Part shown: positions 27,120-36,372 of the stretch, piece by piece
How the letters are laid out: the number at the start of each line of letters is the position of its first letter
Numbering within the stretch: the stretch's first letter is position 1
The notes under the pieces: model-generated
Database searches by the model: none
The model's input: the letters and a program-made list of their open reading frames with translations, nothing else
Told to the model about the DNA's origin: nothing
From: an uncultured Synergistales bacterium
GTDB taxonomy: Bacteria; Synergistota; Synergistia; Synergistales; Aminobacteriaceae
Direction of reading: 5' to 3'
Assembly: GCA_905233725.1 (NCBI GenBank)
Contig: CAJOEM010000010.1
Location: 1-64,000, forward strand
DNA length: 64,000 nucleotides
Made by a program: the position numbers and the translations under genes

Positions 27120-27491
27120 TTAGAACACCAACCCTTCTGAACGTGCAGCATCAGCTATAGCTTTGACTTTGCCGTGATAAGCATGTCCACCGCGATCGAA
27201 AACTACCGATGTGATTCCCTTTGATTTTGCGCGTTGAGCAGCCAGTTTGCCGATAATCTCTGCAGCTTTCATGTTGGAATTTGACGCTCCGGTGAACGTG
27301 TCCTTGAGCGATTTCTCAACCGTCGAAACTGAAGCCAGAGTTACGCCCTTCTCATCGTCGATTATTTGCACGTAGAGATTCTTCAAACTTCTGAAAACCG
27401 AGAATCTTGGTTTCTCAGCAGTTCCGTATAACGTTTTGCGCAGACGTTCGTGACGAATTTTGCGCGATGTATTACGAGATTTTTTATTCAT
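27120..27491 (-). CDS. rplR: 50S ribosomal protein L18
   Basis: 5S rRNA-binding protein of the central protuberance. 123 residues. Basic start NKKSRNTSRKIRHERLRKTL, then KPRFSVFRSLKNLYVQIIDD and the end VVFDRGGHAYHGKVKAIADAAR. It lies 2 bases after rplF and touches rpsE. Confidence 0.97.
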   Translation of the reverse strand: MNKKSRNTSRKIRHERLRKTLYGTAEKPRFSVFRSLKNLYVQIIDDEKGVTLASVSTVEKSLKDTFTGASNSNMKAAEIIGKLAAQRAKSKGITSVVFDRGGHAYHGKVKAIADAARSEGLVF

Positions 27492-27493
27492 GA

Positions 27494-28033
27494 TTATTTC
27501 GCTCCGGTCTTTCCTGCTTTTCTGGCGATGTACTCGTTCTCAAATCTTATGCCCTTTCCGTGATAAGGCTCTGGCGGTCTGAATTGCTTGATAATCGCAC
27601 AAGTTTGACCGACGAGTTCTTTATCGATTCCGGACACGTGAAACTTGATTGGATTTTCGACTTTGATCTCGATACCTTCCGGCGGATCAAATTCAATCGG
27701 GTGAGAATAGCCCAAGTTCAAGACTAATTTCTTGCCCTGAGCTGCTGCACGCCAACCTACGCCGACAATTTCCATCGTTTTCGTGAAGCCAGTCGTAACG
27801 CCCGTGAGCATGTTCGCGATTAACGCACGGGTCATGCCATGCCACGCTTTTTGCTGCTTTTCGTCAGATGCGCGCGAGACTTTTACGTGACCCTCAGAGA
27901 CATCGACTGTGATCCCCGGCATCAACGGAGTAGATAACTCGCCCTTTGTGCCTTTCACGAGAATTTTATCTCCCGAAATCGTAATCGACGCACCCTTTGG
28001 AATTTCGATTGCTTTGTTGCCAATTCTTGACAC
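27494..28033 (-). CDS. rplF: 50S ribosomal protein L6
   Basis: Large-subunit protein near the factor-binding site. 179 residues. It begins MSRIGNKAIEIPKGA. The two repeated RRM-like halves are evident, and the C-terminal motif PEPYHGKGIRFENEYIARKAGK is typical of the family. It follows rpsH after 19 bases, with AAAAGGAGG just before the start. Confidence 0.98.
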   Translation of the reverse strand: MSRIGNKAIEIPKGASITISGDKILVKGTKGELSTPLMPGITVDVSEGHVKVSRASDEKQQKAWHGMTRALIANMLTGVTTGFTKTMEIVGVGWRAAAQGKKLVLNLGYSHPIEFDPPEGIEIKVENPIKFHVSGIDKELVGQTCAIIKQFRPPEPYHGKGIRFENEYIARKAGKTGAK

Positions 28034-28052
28034 GAGAATGCCTCCTTTTCAA

Positions 28053-28475
28053 TTACCAGACGTAGCAGAGAACTTCGCCGCCAAGTCCGAGCTTGTGAGC
28101 ATCAGAGCTGGTTTTCAAGCCTTTTGACGTTGATAACACTGCGATTCCCAATCCGCCCATTACGACCGGGATTTTATCATGTCCGACGTAAATTCTGCGA
28201 CCTGGTTTGGAAATTCTGCGCAAACCCTGAATAACGCGCTTTCTGGACGAATCCGAGAAATCACTCGACGAGTAAGCCAGATAGATTCTAATATTATTAT
28301 ACGGCTTGTTCGGCTCAGAAATCATTCTGAAATTCTTGATATAGCCCTGTTCTTTCAGGATTCTGGCCAAAGCAAGCTTCATTTTGCTGGCAGGAATGTC
28401 AACGCTCTCCGAGAAAATCAGATTTGCGTTGCGAATGCGTGTCAACATATCCGACAACGGGTCATTAACGTACAT
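28053..28475 (-). CDS. rpsH: 30S ribosomal protein S8
   Basis: Small-subunit protein binding helix 21 of 16S rRNA; in E. coli it represses its own operon. 140 residues starting MYVNDPLSDMLTRIRNAN. I place the start at 28475 because GGGGAGG lies a few bases before it. A start 21 bases earlier would add MVGEVRN and contain that site. The end, STSKGLKTSSDAHKLGLGGEVLCYVW, is typical. Confidence 0.97.
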   Translation of the reverse strand: MYVNDPLSDMLTRIRNANLIFSESVDIPASKMKLALARILKEQGYIKNFRMISEPNKPYNNIRIYLAYSSSDFSDSSRKRVIQGLRRISKPGRRIYVGHDKIPVVMGGLGIAVLSTSKGLKTSSDAHKLGLGGEVLCYVW

Positions 28476-28489
28476 ATTTCTGACCTCCC

Positions 28490-28675
28490 CTACCAACTTG
28501 ACTTAACAACACCAGGGAACGTTCCTTCCGAGGCGAGTTTACGGAAACAGCATCTGCACATGTCGAACATTCTCATGTAGCCATGAATCCTGCCGCATAA
28601 CGGGCAACGATTATGCTGTCTTGTTGAGAATTTCGGAGGCAGAGTAGCTTTTATCTTAAGAGTTTTACGAGCCAA
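28490..28675 (-). CDS. rpsN: 30S ribosomal protein S14, zinc type
   Basis: Small-subunit head protein. At 61 residues it is the short zinc-binding type Z. Cys24 and Cys27 (CPLCG) and Cys40 and Cys43 (CRCC) provide the CxxC-x12-CxxC site. The end FPGVVKSSW is standard. An extra Cys42 sits inside the second pair, which is a little unusual. It lies between rplE and rpsH. Confidence 0.97.
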   Translation of the reverse strand: MARKTLKIKATLPPKFSTRQHNRCPLCGRIHGYMRMFDMCRCCFRKLASEGTFPGVVKSSW

Positions 28676-28694
28676 TTTAATAAATCCCCCTATA

Positions 28695-29249
28695 TTACGA
28701 CCTGAACGGCATTCCCAAATCTTTCAAGAGCGCGAACGCTTCTTCATCGGTCTTTGCAGTCGTCACGATTGAGATATTCATGCCTCTCGGGCGAATGACT
28801 TTATCATACGAAATCTCCGGGAAAATGAGCTGTTCACGAAGTCCCAAGTTATAATTTCCGCGACCATCGAAGCCCTTTTTCGAAATTCCCTGAAAATCTT
28901 TAATTCCGGGCAATGCGAGCGAGATTAGTCTGTCCAGAAATTCCCACATTTTAGCGCCTCTGAGCGTAACTGAGCAGGCGACGGGCATATTCTGACGGAC
29001 TTTGAATCCAGCGATTGATCTTTTCGCACGCTTTAATAACGGCTGCTGACCAGTGATTGCGCGTAATTCGGCGATTGCTGCGTCCATGAATTTAATATCC
29101 AGTTTAGCGTCACCGACACCGATATTTACGACAACTTTCTCGATTTTCGGCAGCTGCATTACGTTCTTGTAATTAAACTGCTGCAACAAGTTTTTCGACA
29201 CTTCGTCTTTGTATTTATCAAGTAATCTTGGCAAATCTGACACCCCCAT
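28695..29249 (-). CDS. rplE: 50S ribosomal protein L5
   Basis: Central protuberance protein binding 5S rRNA and P-site tRNA. 184 residues. [51 protein letters not shown], and the end [23 protein letters not shown] all match the family. It follows rplX by 3 bases and precedes rpsN by 19. Confidence 0.98.
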   Translation of the reverse strand: MGVSDLPRLLDKYKDEVSKNLLQQFNYKNVMQLPKIEKVVVNIGVGDAKLDIKFMDAAIAELRAITGQQPLLKRAKRSIAGFKVRQNMPVACSVTLRGAKMWEFLDRLISLALPGIKDFQGISKKGFDGRGNYNLGLREQLIFPEISYDKVIRPRGMNISIVTTAKTDEEAFALLKDLGMPFRS

Positions 29250-29252
29250 GAA

Positions 29253-29582
29253 CTAGTGCTGGTCAATTATCTCGCGGCACTTTTTGCAAACGCGGACTTT
29301 TTTGCCATTTTCCAAGAACGAAGAGCCAACACGCGTAGCTTTTCCGCACTGAGGACACACGAGCATGACTTTCGACGCATAAATCGGAGCCTCTTGCTTA
29401 ATAATTCCTGCCTGAGGATTCGTCTGTGAAGGTCTGACATGGCGTGACACGACATTTACGCCTTCGACTACGACTAAATCGCGATTCTTCGTCAAAACTC
29501 TGCGAATGATCTTGCCCTCTTTGCCCTTGTCTTTTCCCGACAGAACTTTCACGCGATCATTTTTCTTTAATCTTACTGACAT
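29253..29582 (-). CDS. rplX: 50S ribosomal protein L24, with zinc-ribbon tail
   Basis: Assembly initiator of the large subunit. 109 residues. The KOW motif at the start ([20 protein letters not shown]) is followed by [14 protein letters not shown]. The C-terminus has two CxxC pairs (VCPQCG and VCKKCR), a small zinc ribbon found in many but not all bacterial L24 proteins. It lies between rplN and rplE. Confidence 0.97.
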   Translation of the reverse strand: MSVRLKKNDRVKVLSGKDKGKEGKIIRRVLTKNRDLVVVEGVNVVSRHVRPSQTNPQAGIIKQEAPIYASKVMLVCPQCGKATRVGSSFLENGKKVRVCKKCREIIDQH

Positions 29583-29603
29583 GATTAAAACTAACCTCCT
29601 GAA

Positions 29604-29972
29604 TTACACGACTTCCGGAGCGAGCGAGAGAATGCGCATGTATTTTTTAGCGCGCAGCTCACGTCCAACGGGACCAAATATACGTGTGCCTCTGGGTTCT
29701 CCGTTTGAGTCTATTAACACGGCGGCGTTGTCATCAAATCTCACGTACGAGCCATCACGACGGCGAACTTCTTTCTTCGTGCGCACGATCACGGCTTTCA
29801 CGACCGAGCCTTTAGCAATATTGCTGTTTGGTATAGCCTCACGCACTGACGCGACGATTACGTCACCAATCGTACCATATCGACGCTTCGAACCGCCCAT
29901 CACCTGAATGCAGAATAACTTTCTCGCACCTGAATTATCTGCTACGTTAAGAACCGAAGTCAACTGAATCAT
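29604..29972 (-). CDS. rplN: 50S ribosomal protein L14
   Basis: Large-subunit protein at the subunit interface. 122 residues. It begins [21 protein letters not shown] and ends [18 protein letters not shown], with the [17 protein letters not shown] middle, all typical. The ATG directly abuts the rpsQ stop codon and a good GGAGG lies inside the rpsQ end. Confidence 0.98.
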   Translation of the reverse strand: MIQLTSVLNVADNSGARKLFCIQVMGGSKRRYGTIGDVIVASVREAIPNSNIAKGSVVKAVIVRTKKEVRRRDGSYVRFDDNAAVLIDSNGEPRGTRIFGPVGRELRAKKYMRILSLAPEVV

Positions 29973-30284
29973 TTATATGGCCTCCTGTTCTGACGCGCTT
30001 GAATCTTCGGCTGAGCCGCCCAATATCGGGGCACGACGTGTGATTTCGAGCAATTCCCAACGCTTAGTCTTGCTTAACGGGCGAGTTTCACCGATGCGAA
30101 CTTCATCACCGATTCGGCACGTATTCTGTTCATCATGAACGTGATATTTCTTTGCACGTCTGACTCTCTTGCCGTAAAGTGCATGTTCTGCAAAGCGTTC
30201 AACTTTGACTGTGATAGTCTTGTCCATCTTGTCGGAAATCACGATGCCCGAACGAATTTTCCTGTGTACTGAATTAGTTGGCAT
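29973..30284 (-). CDS. rpsQ: 30S ribosomal protein S17
   Basis: Small-subunit body protein, an OB fold. 103 residues, longer than the common 80-90 because of a C-terminal tail ([20 protein letters not shown]). The core [20 protein letters not shown] and [18 protein letters not shown] is clear. The start overlaps the end of rpmC by 11 bases. Confidence 0.97.
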   Translation of the reverse strand: MPTNSVHRKIRSGIVISDKMDKTITVKVERFAEHALYGKRVRRAKKYHVHDEQNTCRIGDEVRIGETRPLSKTKRWELLEITRRAPILGGSAEDSSASEQEAI

Positions 30285-30510
30285 TGTTATTTTCTCCGTT
30301 AGTATTTGCTATTAAAGATTTCTCAGAAGCAATCGTCAAAATGCGCGCAATCGTCTTTCGCACTTCTTTGATTCTTGACGTGTTCTTCAAGTGTCCGACT
30401 GAGTTCTGAAATCTCAAGTTAAAAAGTTCTGATTTGAAATCGCTTAATTTCTGCGATAATTCCTGAGCCGAAAGCTCTCTCAATTTATTAGGAGTGTAAT
30501 TAGCGTCCAT
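30274..30510 (-). CDS. rpmC: 50S ribosomal protein L29
   Basis: Two-helix protein near the tunnel exit. 78 residues, with a polar Asn-rich tail ([11 protein letters not shown]) beyond the usual length of about 65. The core [20 protein letters not shown] and [19 protein letters not shown] is standard. It overlaps rpsQ by 11 bases and follows rplP by 2. Confidence 0.96.
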   Translation of the reverse strand: MDANYTPNKLRELSAQELSQKLSDFKSELFNLRFQNSVGHLKNTSRIKEVRKTIARILTIASEKSLIANTNGENNNAN

Positions 30511-30512
30511 AA

Positions 30513-30926
30513 TTATTCTCCTCCTGATTTAACGAGTCTTACTTTGACGGGTAATTTGTGTGACGCGGTTCTGAAAGCTTCCTGAGCCAAATCATCAGTT
30601 ATGCCCGAGAACTCAAATAATACGCGACCACGTTTCACAGCGGCTACCCAAAATTCCGGCGCGCCCTTTCCTTTACCCATACGAGTTTCAAGCGGCTTTT
30701 TCGTGTAAGGTCTGTCCGGGAAAATGCGGATCCAGATTTTTCCGCCCTTTTTCATTTTTCGCGAGATAGCTACACGTGTTGCCTCGATTTGACGAGCTGT
30801 CAGCCAAACATTTTCGAGTGCCTGAATGCCCCATTGACCGAAATTCACACTTGTGCCGCCTTTGGAAATTCCTCTCAATGGCGAACGATGTGACTTGCGG
30901 AATTTTACGCGACTTGGCATTAACAT
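30513..30926 (-). CDS. rplP: 50S ribosomal protein L16
   Basis: Large-subunit protein near the A site. 137 residues. [38 protein letters not shown] and the [20 protein letters not shown] segment are typical. AGGGAGGGTG precedes the ATG at 30926. A second Met two codons later is the more usual family start. It lies 2 bases after rpsC. Confidence 0.98.
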   Translation of the reverse strand: MLMPSRVKFRKSHRSPLRGISKGGTSVNFGQWGIQALENVWLTARQIEATRVAISRKMKKGGKIWIRIFPDRPYTKKPLETRMGKGKGAPEFWVAAVKRGRVLFEFSGITDDLAQEAFRTASHKLPVKVRLVKSGGE

Positions 30927-30928
30927 GA

Positions 30929-31657
30929 TTATGCACCCTCCCTTGAAGCTGCTCTCTCGCTGCGATCATTGCGATCTGTTCGGTTTGACATTGGACGGCT
31001 TTTTGCCGGGCGTGCAGGAGCGACGGATTTCTCATTTTTGCGATCACGATAAATCCAGACTTTGCAGCCAATCACTCCGTAAATCGTCAGGGCTTTTGCG
31101 AATCCGTAATCAATATCGGCCTTAATCGTCGAAAGCGGCAAACGACCTTCGTTGTACCATTCAGTTCTAGCAATTTCCGCGCCACCTAAGCGACCTGCGA
31201 CTGAAGCTTTGATTCCCAGAACACCGGCTTTCGTTGCTCTGAAAATTGCTTGTTTCATTGCACGTCTGAACGACACACGTCTCTGTAATGACGACGCGAT
31301 TGATTGCGCGACCAAGATTGCTTCGACATCGGGATTCTTGATCTCATGAACCGAGACCATGACTTTTCCGCCACAAATTGCAGCGAGTTCGTCTTTTATA
31401 ACTGAGATTTCATTGCCGCCGCGACCAATTACGACACCGGGACGCGCTGTGAAAATCGTGAATCTCACAACGTGACCGACGCGCTCGATCTCGATTCTGG
31501 AAATTCCGGCACCTTCCCATTTCTTGAGAATGAACTCACGCAGCTTTATGTCTTCGTGTAATTTCTTAGCGTAATCTTTCTTGTTGGCGTACCATTTTGA
31601 CTGATGTTGCGTTGAAATGCCAAGACGGAAGCCGATTGGGTTTACTTTCTGTCCCAT
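30929..31657 (-). CDS. rpsC: 30S ribosomal protein S3
   Basis: Small-subunit head protein at the mRNA entry channel with a KH domain ([11 protein letters not shown]). 242 residues. It begins [15 protein letters not shown] and has [22 protein letters not shown]. The C-terminal tail after about residue 212 is basic and variable, with Arg and Asp repeats. It lies 16 bases after rplV. Confidence 0.98.
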   Translation of the reverse strand: MGQKVNPIGFRLGISTQHQSKWYANKKDYAKKLHEDIKLREFILKKWEGAGISRIEIERVGHVVRFTIFTARPGVVIGRGGNEISVIKDELAAICGGKVMVSVHEIKNPDVEAILVAQSIASSLQRRVSFRRAMKQAIFRATKAGVLGIKASVAGRLGGAEIARTEWYNEGRLPLSTIKADIDYGFAKALTIYGVIGCKVWIYRDRKNEKSVAPARPAKSRPMSNRTDRNDRSERAASREGA

Positions 31658-31673
31658 TTGGAAAAATACTCCT

Positions 31674-32027
31674 TTAAGCCTCAGCTACTGAAATCGTAAT
31701 GTGCGAGCAGCGATGAACGTACGGGTGTGCGCGACCCATTGAGACAGGTCTGAAGCGCTTCATCATCGTGGCTTGATTAGCGAATGCAGAGGCGATAAAT
31801 AATTTATCAATGTCCATCGCGAAATTGTGTTCGGCATTAGCGATTGCGCTTTTCAGGACATTTGTAACGAATTTAGCAGCCCTTTTGTTCGAGAACTTCA
31901 GAATATTCAAAGCTTGAGCAGCATTTTTCCCGCGAATCAATTCGAGCAGCTGTCTGACTTTGAACGGCGAAATTCTCACATTTTTGCAATGGGCCGTTGC
32001 AGTTCTTGAAGGAACGTTCATGTTCAA
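31674..32027 (-). CDS. rplV: 50S ribosomal protein L22
   Basis: Large-subunit protein whose loop lines the exit tunnel. 117 residues. CKNVRISPFKVRQLLELIRGK, then VLKSAIANAEHNF, and MKRFRPVSMGRAHPYVHRCSHITI with the tunnel loop, all standard. It follows rpsS after 28 bases in the S10 order. Confidence 0.98.
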   Translation of the reverse strand: MNMNVPSRTATAHCKNVRISPFKVRQLLELIRGKNAAQALNILKFSNKRAAKFVTNVLKSAIANAEHNFAMDIDKLFIASAFANQATMMKRFRPVSMGRAHPYVHRCSHITISVAEA

Positions 32028-32055
32028 GATTCCTCTCTGTAATTCTGGTTAATAT

Positions 32056-32322
32056 TTATTTCTTGTCTTGACCGGCGTGATGACCGAATTTCCTCGTCGG
32101 GGCAAACTCGCCTAACTTGTGACCGATCATGTTCTCGCTTATATAAACCGACAAGTGCATTCTGCCGTTATGAACAGCGATTGTGTGACCAATCATCTGA
32201 GGAACGATTGTCGAACGACGCGACCAAGTCTTGATAATTTTCTTAGCACCGGATTCGTTCATCGTCTCGATTTTATCAAGCAAAGACTGATCAACGAACG
32301 GGCCTTTCTTAGTTGAACGCAT
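32056..32322 (-). CDS. rpsS: 30S ribosomal protein S19
   Basis: Small-subunit head protein. 88 residues. [43 protein letters not shown] and [16 protein letters not shown] are the family landmarks. It lies between rplB and rplV with short gaps. Confidence 0.98.
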   Translation of the reverse strand: MRSTKKGPFVDQSLLDKIETMNESGAKKIIKTWSRRSTIVPQMIGHTIAVHNGRMHLSVYISENMIGHKLGEFAPTRKFGHHAGQDKK

Positions 32323-32342
32323 GATCTGAAAAACTCCTTTTA

Positions 32343-33170
32343 CTATTTATCATAACGTCTGCGAACGATTAACTTGTCCGACGGCTTGCGTTTGCGTGTA
32401 CGATAGCCCTTCGCAGGAGTACCCCACGGTGACACCGGGTGTTTGTTGGACTTGGATTTTCCTTCGCCACCGCCCATCGGGTGATCGACTGGGTTCATGA
32501 CCATACCACGAACGACTGGACGACGACCCATGTGACGGGTTTTTCCGGCTTTTCCGAGTGAAATATTCTCGTAATCTTCGTTGCCAACCTGACCGATTAC
32601 GGCTGAACACTCAAGCAAAATCAATCGCAATTCACTGCTTGGCATTCGAATATACGCGTACTTGCCTTCTTTTGCCATTAACTGCGCGGAAGTTCCGGCA
32701 GCACGCACTAATTTCGCACCGCAACCCGGCTGCATCTCGATATTATGAATGACCGTACCAACCGGAATATCTTTGAGCTTCAGGGAATTTCCCGGAGTAA
32801 TATCGCTCTCAGGACCAGCGATTACAGTATCACCAACGTTTAAGCCTTTGGGCAGGATTATATAACGTTTCTCGCCATCTGCATAGACTAACAGAGCGAT
32901 TCTTGCGTTTCTGTTTGGATCGTATTCAATCGTAGAAACTTTCGCCGGAATATTTAATTTATCACGCTTGAAATCTATAATGCGATAAAATCTGCGTGAC
33001 CCACCGCCGATGTGTCTTGACGTAACGCGTCCTGTGTTATTGCGACCGCCGTGTTTTTTCAGAGCAACGACGAGTGATTTCTCGGGCTTCTGTGCCGTAA
33101 TATCCTCGCGCGACTGAATCGTCATGTGCCGTCTTGAATGAGTGTAGGGCTTGAATTGTTTAATTGGCAT
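32343..33170 (-). CDS. rplB: 50S ribosomal protein L2
   Basis: Large-subunit protein needed for subunit association and peptidyl transfer. 275 residues. It begins [34 protein letters not shown], then [20 protein letters not shown] and [20 protein letters not shown] with the conserved His are all present. It is 6 bases after rplW. Confidence 0.98.
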   Translation of the reverse strand: MPIKQFKPYTHSRRHMTIQSREDITAQKPEKSLVVALKKHGGRNNTGRVTSRHIGGGSRRFYRIIDFKRDKLNIPAKVSTIEYDPNRNARIALLVYADGEKRYIILPKGLNVGDTVIAGPESDITPGNSLKLKDIPVGTVIHNIEMQPGCGAKLVRAAGTSAQLMAKEGKYAYIRMPSSELRLILLECSAVIGQVGNEDYENISLGKAGKTRHMGRRPVVRGMVMNPVDHPMGGGEGKSKSNKHPVSPWGTPAKGYRTRKRKPSDKLIVRRRYDK

Positions 33171-33176
33171 CTGTGT

Positions 33177-33485
33177 TTAGCCTCCTATTGACGCACCCTC
33201 AAAGAACTCAATTCTCTGATCTGGCTTCAGTTGAACGATAGCTTTTTTCCACGAACGAGTGTAGCCCTTAGCCATGCCACGACGACGCATCTTGCCTTTC
33301 ACGTTGAGCGTATTCACTGATTGAACCTGAACGTTAAAGACTGCTTCAACAGCTTTGCGAATCTGGATCTTGTTGGCTGACTTGTGAACTTCAAAGGTGT
33401 ATTTATTAAGTTCCATTAGAGAGCTGGATTTTTCTGTTATGACCGGACGAATAATAATGTCATGATTAGAAAGATTTAAGCTCAT
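33177..33485 (-). CDS. rplW: 50S ribosomal protein L23
   Basis: Tunnel-exit protein that docks trigger factor and SRP. 102 residues. IIRPVITEKSSSLMELNKYTF, then NVQVQSVNTLNVKGKMRRRG, typical of the bacterial form. The start overlaps the rplD stop by 4 bases (ATGA type), so it is translated in a coupled way. Confidence 0.98.
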   Translation of the reverse strand: MSLNLSNHDIIIRPVITEKSSSLMELNKYTFEVHKSANKIQIRKAVEAVFNVQVQSVNTLNVKGKMRRRGMAKGYTRSWKKAIVQLKPDQRIEFFEGASIGG

Positions 33486-34114
33486 TTCGAATATACCTCC
33501 TCGATTTTTGAAATAGCTTGCGGAGAAACGAGAAGATTATTTGCGTTTAATATATCATACACGTTAATGCTGTGTACGTTTATGCACTTAGACCCGTTAA
33601 TATTGCGCACGGATTTCACGAGATTTACGCCGTTCGGATTCGTGTGATAAATCACGAGCGTTTTCTTCGTGTTGAACGTGTCCAGCAACGGCTTCACGGA
33701 TTTAGTCGAGGGCTTCTGGAGCGTGTCGAGTCCATTCACGATTGCAAGCATGTTTTCGCGAACTTTGTCTGACAAAACGCTTCTGAGTGCAAGCTGACGG
33801 ACTTTCTTGTTCACCTTCTGATGATAATCTCTTGGGTGCGGACCATGAGCAACTCCGCCGTGAATCCAGATTGGCGAACGTGTTGAACCCTGACGAGCGC
33901 GACCGGTGTGTTTCTGTCTCCAGGGCTTCTTTCCACCACCGGAAACATCGCCGCGAGTTTTAGTGCTTGCAGTTCCCTGACGACAATTTGCAAGATGTGC
34001 GACAACTACGCGATGAATTGCAGTCATGTGAACGGGCGCATTAAATACGAACTCGCTCAACTCCTGCTCAGCGACTTTGTTGCCGTCAAAATCGTAGACA
34101 TTTACAACAGGCAT
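33482..34114 (-). CDS. rplD: 50S ribosomal protein L4
   Basis: Large-subunit protein with a loop in the exit tunnel; in E. coli it represses the S10 operon. 210 residues. The tunnel loop GGGKKPWRQKHTGRARQGSTRSP is standard, as is WIHGGVAHGPHPRDYHQKVNKK. It lies 15 bases after rplC and overlaps rplW by 4. Confidence 0.98.
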   Translation of the reverse strand: MPVVNVYDFDGNKVAEQELSEFVFNAPVHMTAIHRVVVAHLANCRQGTASTKTRGDVSGGGKKPWRQKHTGRARQGSTRSPIWIHGGVAHGPHPRDYHQKVNKKVRQLALRSVLSDKVRENMLAIVNGLDTLQKPSTKSVKPLLDTFNTKKTLVIYHTNPNGVNLVKSVRNINGSKCINVHSINVYDILNANNLLVSPQAISKIEEVYSK

Positions 34115-34129
34115 GTTATTCCCTCCTGA

Positions 34130-34756
34130 TTAAGCATTCTTATAGAGGGCAACGAGGCTGTTTTTCGAGCCAGGTAACGCGCCTTTTATAAGCAATAAAT
34201 TATTTTCGGGATCAACGCCGATAACCGTGAGATTTTTAACCGTGACATTATCGTCGCCCATGTGTCCAGGCATTCTCTTACCCGGGAAAACTCGTCCGGG
34301 ATACGAAATTGCACCGCTTGAGCCTCCGTGACGGTGTTCGACTGACGTACCGTGTGAAAACTGCTGACCGCCGAAATGGTGACGCTTCATAACGCCTGCG
34401 AATCCTTTACCTTTGGAGACGCCCTTGACGTTAATCTTTTCGCCCTGCGTGAACAAATCAACGTTAATAACCTGACCGACTGAATATTCGTCCGGATTAT
34501 CAACGCGAAATTCCCTTAAAAATTTCATTGGTTCAAGATTCAATTTCTCGAACATGACTTTCAAAGGATTGGACAGCTTGTGAGGTTTTACGTGAACAAA
34601 GCCGAGAAGAACAGCCGAATAACTGTTCTTAGATGGGGTACGGACAGCGACAACAGTACACGGCCCAGCGGCAACAACAGTGACTGGCACCGCGTTGCCC
34701 TCTGAGTCGAATACCTGCGTCATGCCGATTTTCTTCCCCAAAATTCCAATAGACAT
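34130..34756 (-). CDS. rplC: 50S ribosomal protein L3
   Basis: Large-subunit protein whose loop reaches the peptidyl transferase centre. 208 residues. [21 protein letters not shown], then [17 protein letters not shown] and [15 protein letters not shown] are diagnostic. It follows rpsJ after 33 bases with a GGAG near the start. Confidence 0.98.
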   Translation of the reverse strand: MSIGILGKKIGMTQVFDSEGNAVPVTVVAAGPCTVVAVRTPSKNSYSAVLLGFVHVKPHKLSNPLKVMFEKLNLEPMKFLREFRVDNPDEYSVGQVINVDLFTQGEKINVKGVSKGKGFAGVMKRHHFGGQQFSHGTSVEHRHGGSSGAISYPGRVFPGKRMPGHMGDDNVTVKNLTVIGVDPENNLLLIKGALPGSKNSLVALYKNA

Positions 34757-34789
34757 GAGAAATTTCTCCTACTTTAACAAATCTAGAAT

Positions 34790-35095
34790 TTAAAATTTAA
34801 TCTGAATATCGACACCCGATGACAGATTAAGCTGCATCAATGCGTCCATAGTCTTCTGGGTTGGATCGACTATATCAATCAAACGCTTGTGAGTGCGCAT
34901 TTCGAATTGCTCTCGTGCGTCCTTGTCTTTATGCGGTGATTTCAGAATCGTGAATCGCTTGATCTCCGTTGGCAGTGGAATTGGCCCGGAAACGCGGGCA
35001 CCGGTTGTCTGAGCTGTCGAGGCGATTTGCGACGCTGAAGCATCCAGCACCCGGTGATCAAATGATTTTAGCCTGATACGAATTTTTCTTGCCAT
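34790..35095 (-). CDS. rpsJ: 30S ribosomal protein S10
   Basis: Small-subunit head protein, also the NusE partner of NusB in antitermination. 101 residues. [19 protein letters not shown], then [21 protein letters not shown] and [12 protein letters not shown] are standard. The gap from tuf is only 22 bases, so the str and S10 operons run on as one transcription unit here. Confidence 0.98.
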   Translation of the reverse strand: MARKIRIRLKSFDHRVLDASASQIASTAQTTGARVSGPIPLPTEIKRFTILKSPHKDKDAREQFEMRTHKRLIDIVDPTQKTMDALMQLNLSSGVDIQIKF

Positions 35096-35117
35096 AGTAT
35101 TTTATTTAGCTCGATAA

Positions 35118-36320
35118 TTACTCGATGATCTTCGTGACAACGCCTGCGCCGACTGTGTGACCGCCTTCACGGACTGCGAAACGTAATCCTTCTTCCATTG
35201 CGATGGGAACGATCAACTCGACTTCAAACGTTGCGTTATCGCCGGGCATTACCATTTCGACACCCTCAGGAAGCTTGATATTTCCGGTAACGTCCGTAGT
35301 TCTGAAATAGAACTGAGGCTTGTAACCTGCAAAGAACGGTGTATGTCTGCCGCCTTCTTCTTTCTTTAAGACGTAAACTTCGCCTTTGAACTTCGTGTGA
35401 GGAGTAACAGTGCCGGGTTTTGCGAGAACCTGTCCGCGCTGAACTTCGTCTTTATCAATGCCTCTGAGCAATACGCCAACGTTGTCTCCAGCCTGAGCGT
35501 CATCAAGAATCTTTCTGAACATTTCGAGTGACGTTGCAACTGTTTTACGCGTGTCTCTGGTCATTCCGACGATTTCGACTTCTTCGCCAGCCTTGATAAT
35601 TCCGCGCTCAACACGTCCGGTAACGACTGTGCCGCGTCCGGTGATCGTGAATACGTCTTCGATCGGCATCAGGAACGGCTTATCAACTTCACGAACTGGA
35701 TCAGGAATGTACTCGTCGCAAGCATCCATCAAATCCCAAATGCACTTGCAAATCGGATCGTCTTTCTTGCCTGTGCCCTTCTCAAGAACTTCAAGAGCTG
35801 AGCCGCGAATAATCGGAATGTCATCGCCGGGGAACTCGTACTTGTTCAAAAGCTCACGAACTTCCATTTCGACCAAATCAAGCAATTCAGGATCGTCAAC
35901 CTGGTCAGTCTTGTTCATGAAAACGACCAATGCAGGAACGTTGACCTGACGCGCTAACAACACGTGCTCACGAGTCTGAGGCATAGGACCATCAGCAGCG
36001 CTCACGACCAAAATCGCTCCGTCCATCTGAGCAGCGCCGGTGATCATGTTCTTGATATAGTCGGCGTGGCCCGGGCAGTCGATATGCGCGTAGTGTCTCT
36101 TGTCCGTCTGATACTCAACGTGGGCAATATTAATCGTAATTCCGCGTTCACGCTCTTCGGGGGCTTTGTCGATCATGTCATACGCAGTGTATTCCGCGTA
36201 GGAATTCGTGGCGAGACATTTCGTGATTGCTGCGGTGAGCGTTGTCTTGCCGTGGTCAATGTGACCGATCGTTCCGATATTTAAGTGGGGCTTATTACGA
36301 TCAAATTTCTCTTTTGCCAT
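35118..36320 (-). CDS. tuf: Elongation factor Tu
   Basis: GTPase that delivers aminoacyl-tRNA to the ribosome. 400 residues. G1 [10 protein letters not shown] (18-27), G2 with [12 protein letters not shown]3 DCPGHADY, G4 NKTD and G5 near GSAL. C-terminal domains carry the TGRVERG and YFRTTDVTG motifs. It follows fusA by 52 bases and precedes rpsJ by 22. Confidence 0.98.
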   Translation of the reverse strand: MAKEKFDRNKPHLNIGTIGHIDHGKTTLTAAITKCLATNSYAEYTAYDMIDKAPEERERGITINIAHVEYQTDKRHYAHIDCPGHADYIKNMITGAAQMDGAILVVSAADGPMPQTREHVLLARQVNVPALVVFMNKTDQVDDPELLDLVEMEVRELLNKYEFPGDDIPIIRGSALEVLEKGTGKKDDPICKCIWDLMDACDEYIPDPVREVDKPFLMPIEDVFTITGRGTVVTGRVERGIIKAGEEVEIVGMTRDTRKTVATSLEMFRKILDDAQAGDNVGVLLRGIDKDEVQRGQVLAKPGTVTPHTKFKGEVYVLKKEEGGRHTPFFAGYKPQFYFRTTDVTGNIKLPEGVEMVMPGDNATFEVELIVPIAMEEGLRFAVREGGHTVGAGVVTKIIE

Positions 36321-36372
36321 AGTGATTAAAATCTCCTTTATGATTTATGATTTGTGATTTATAAATTATTAT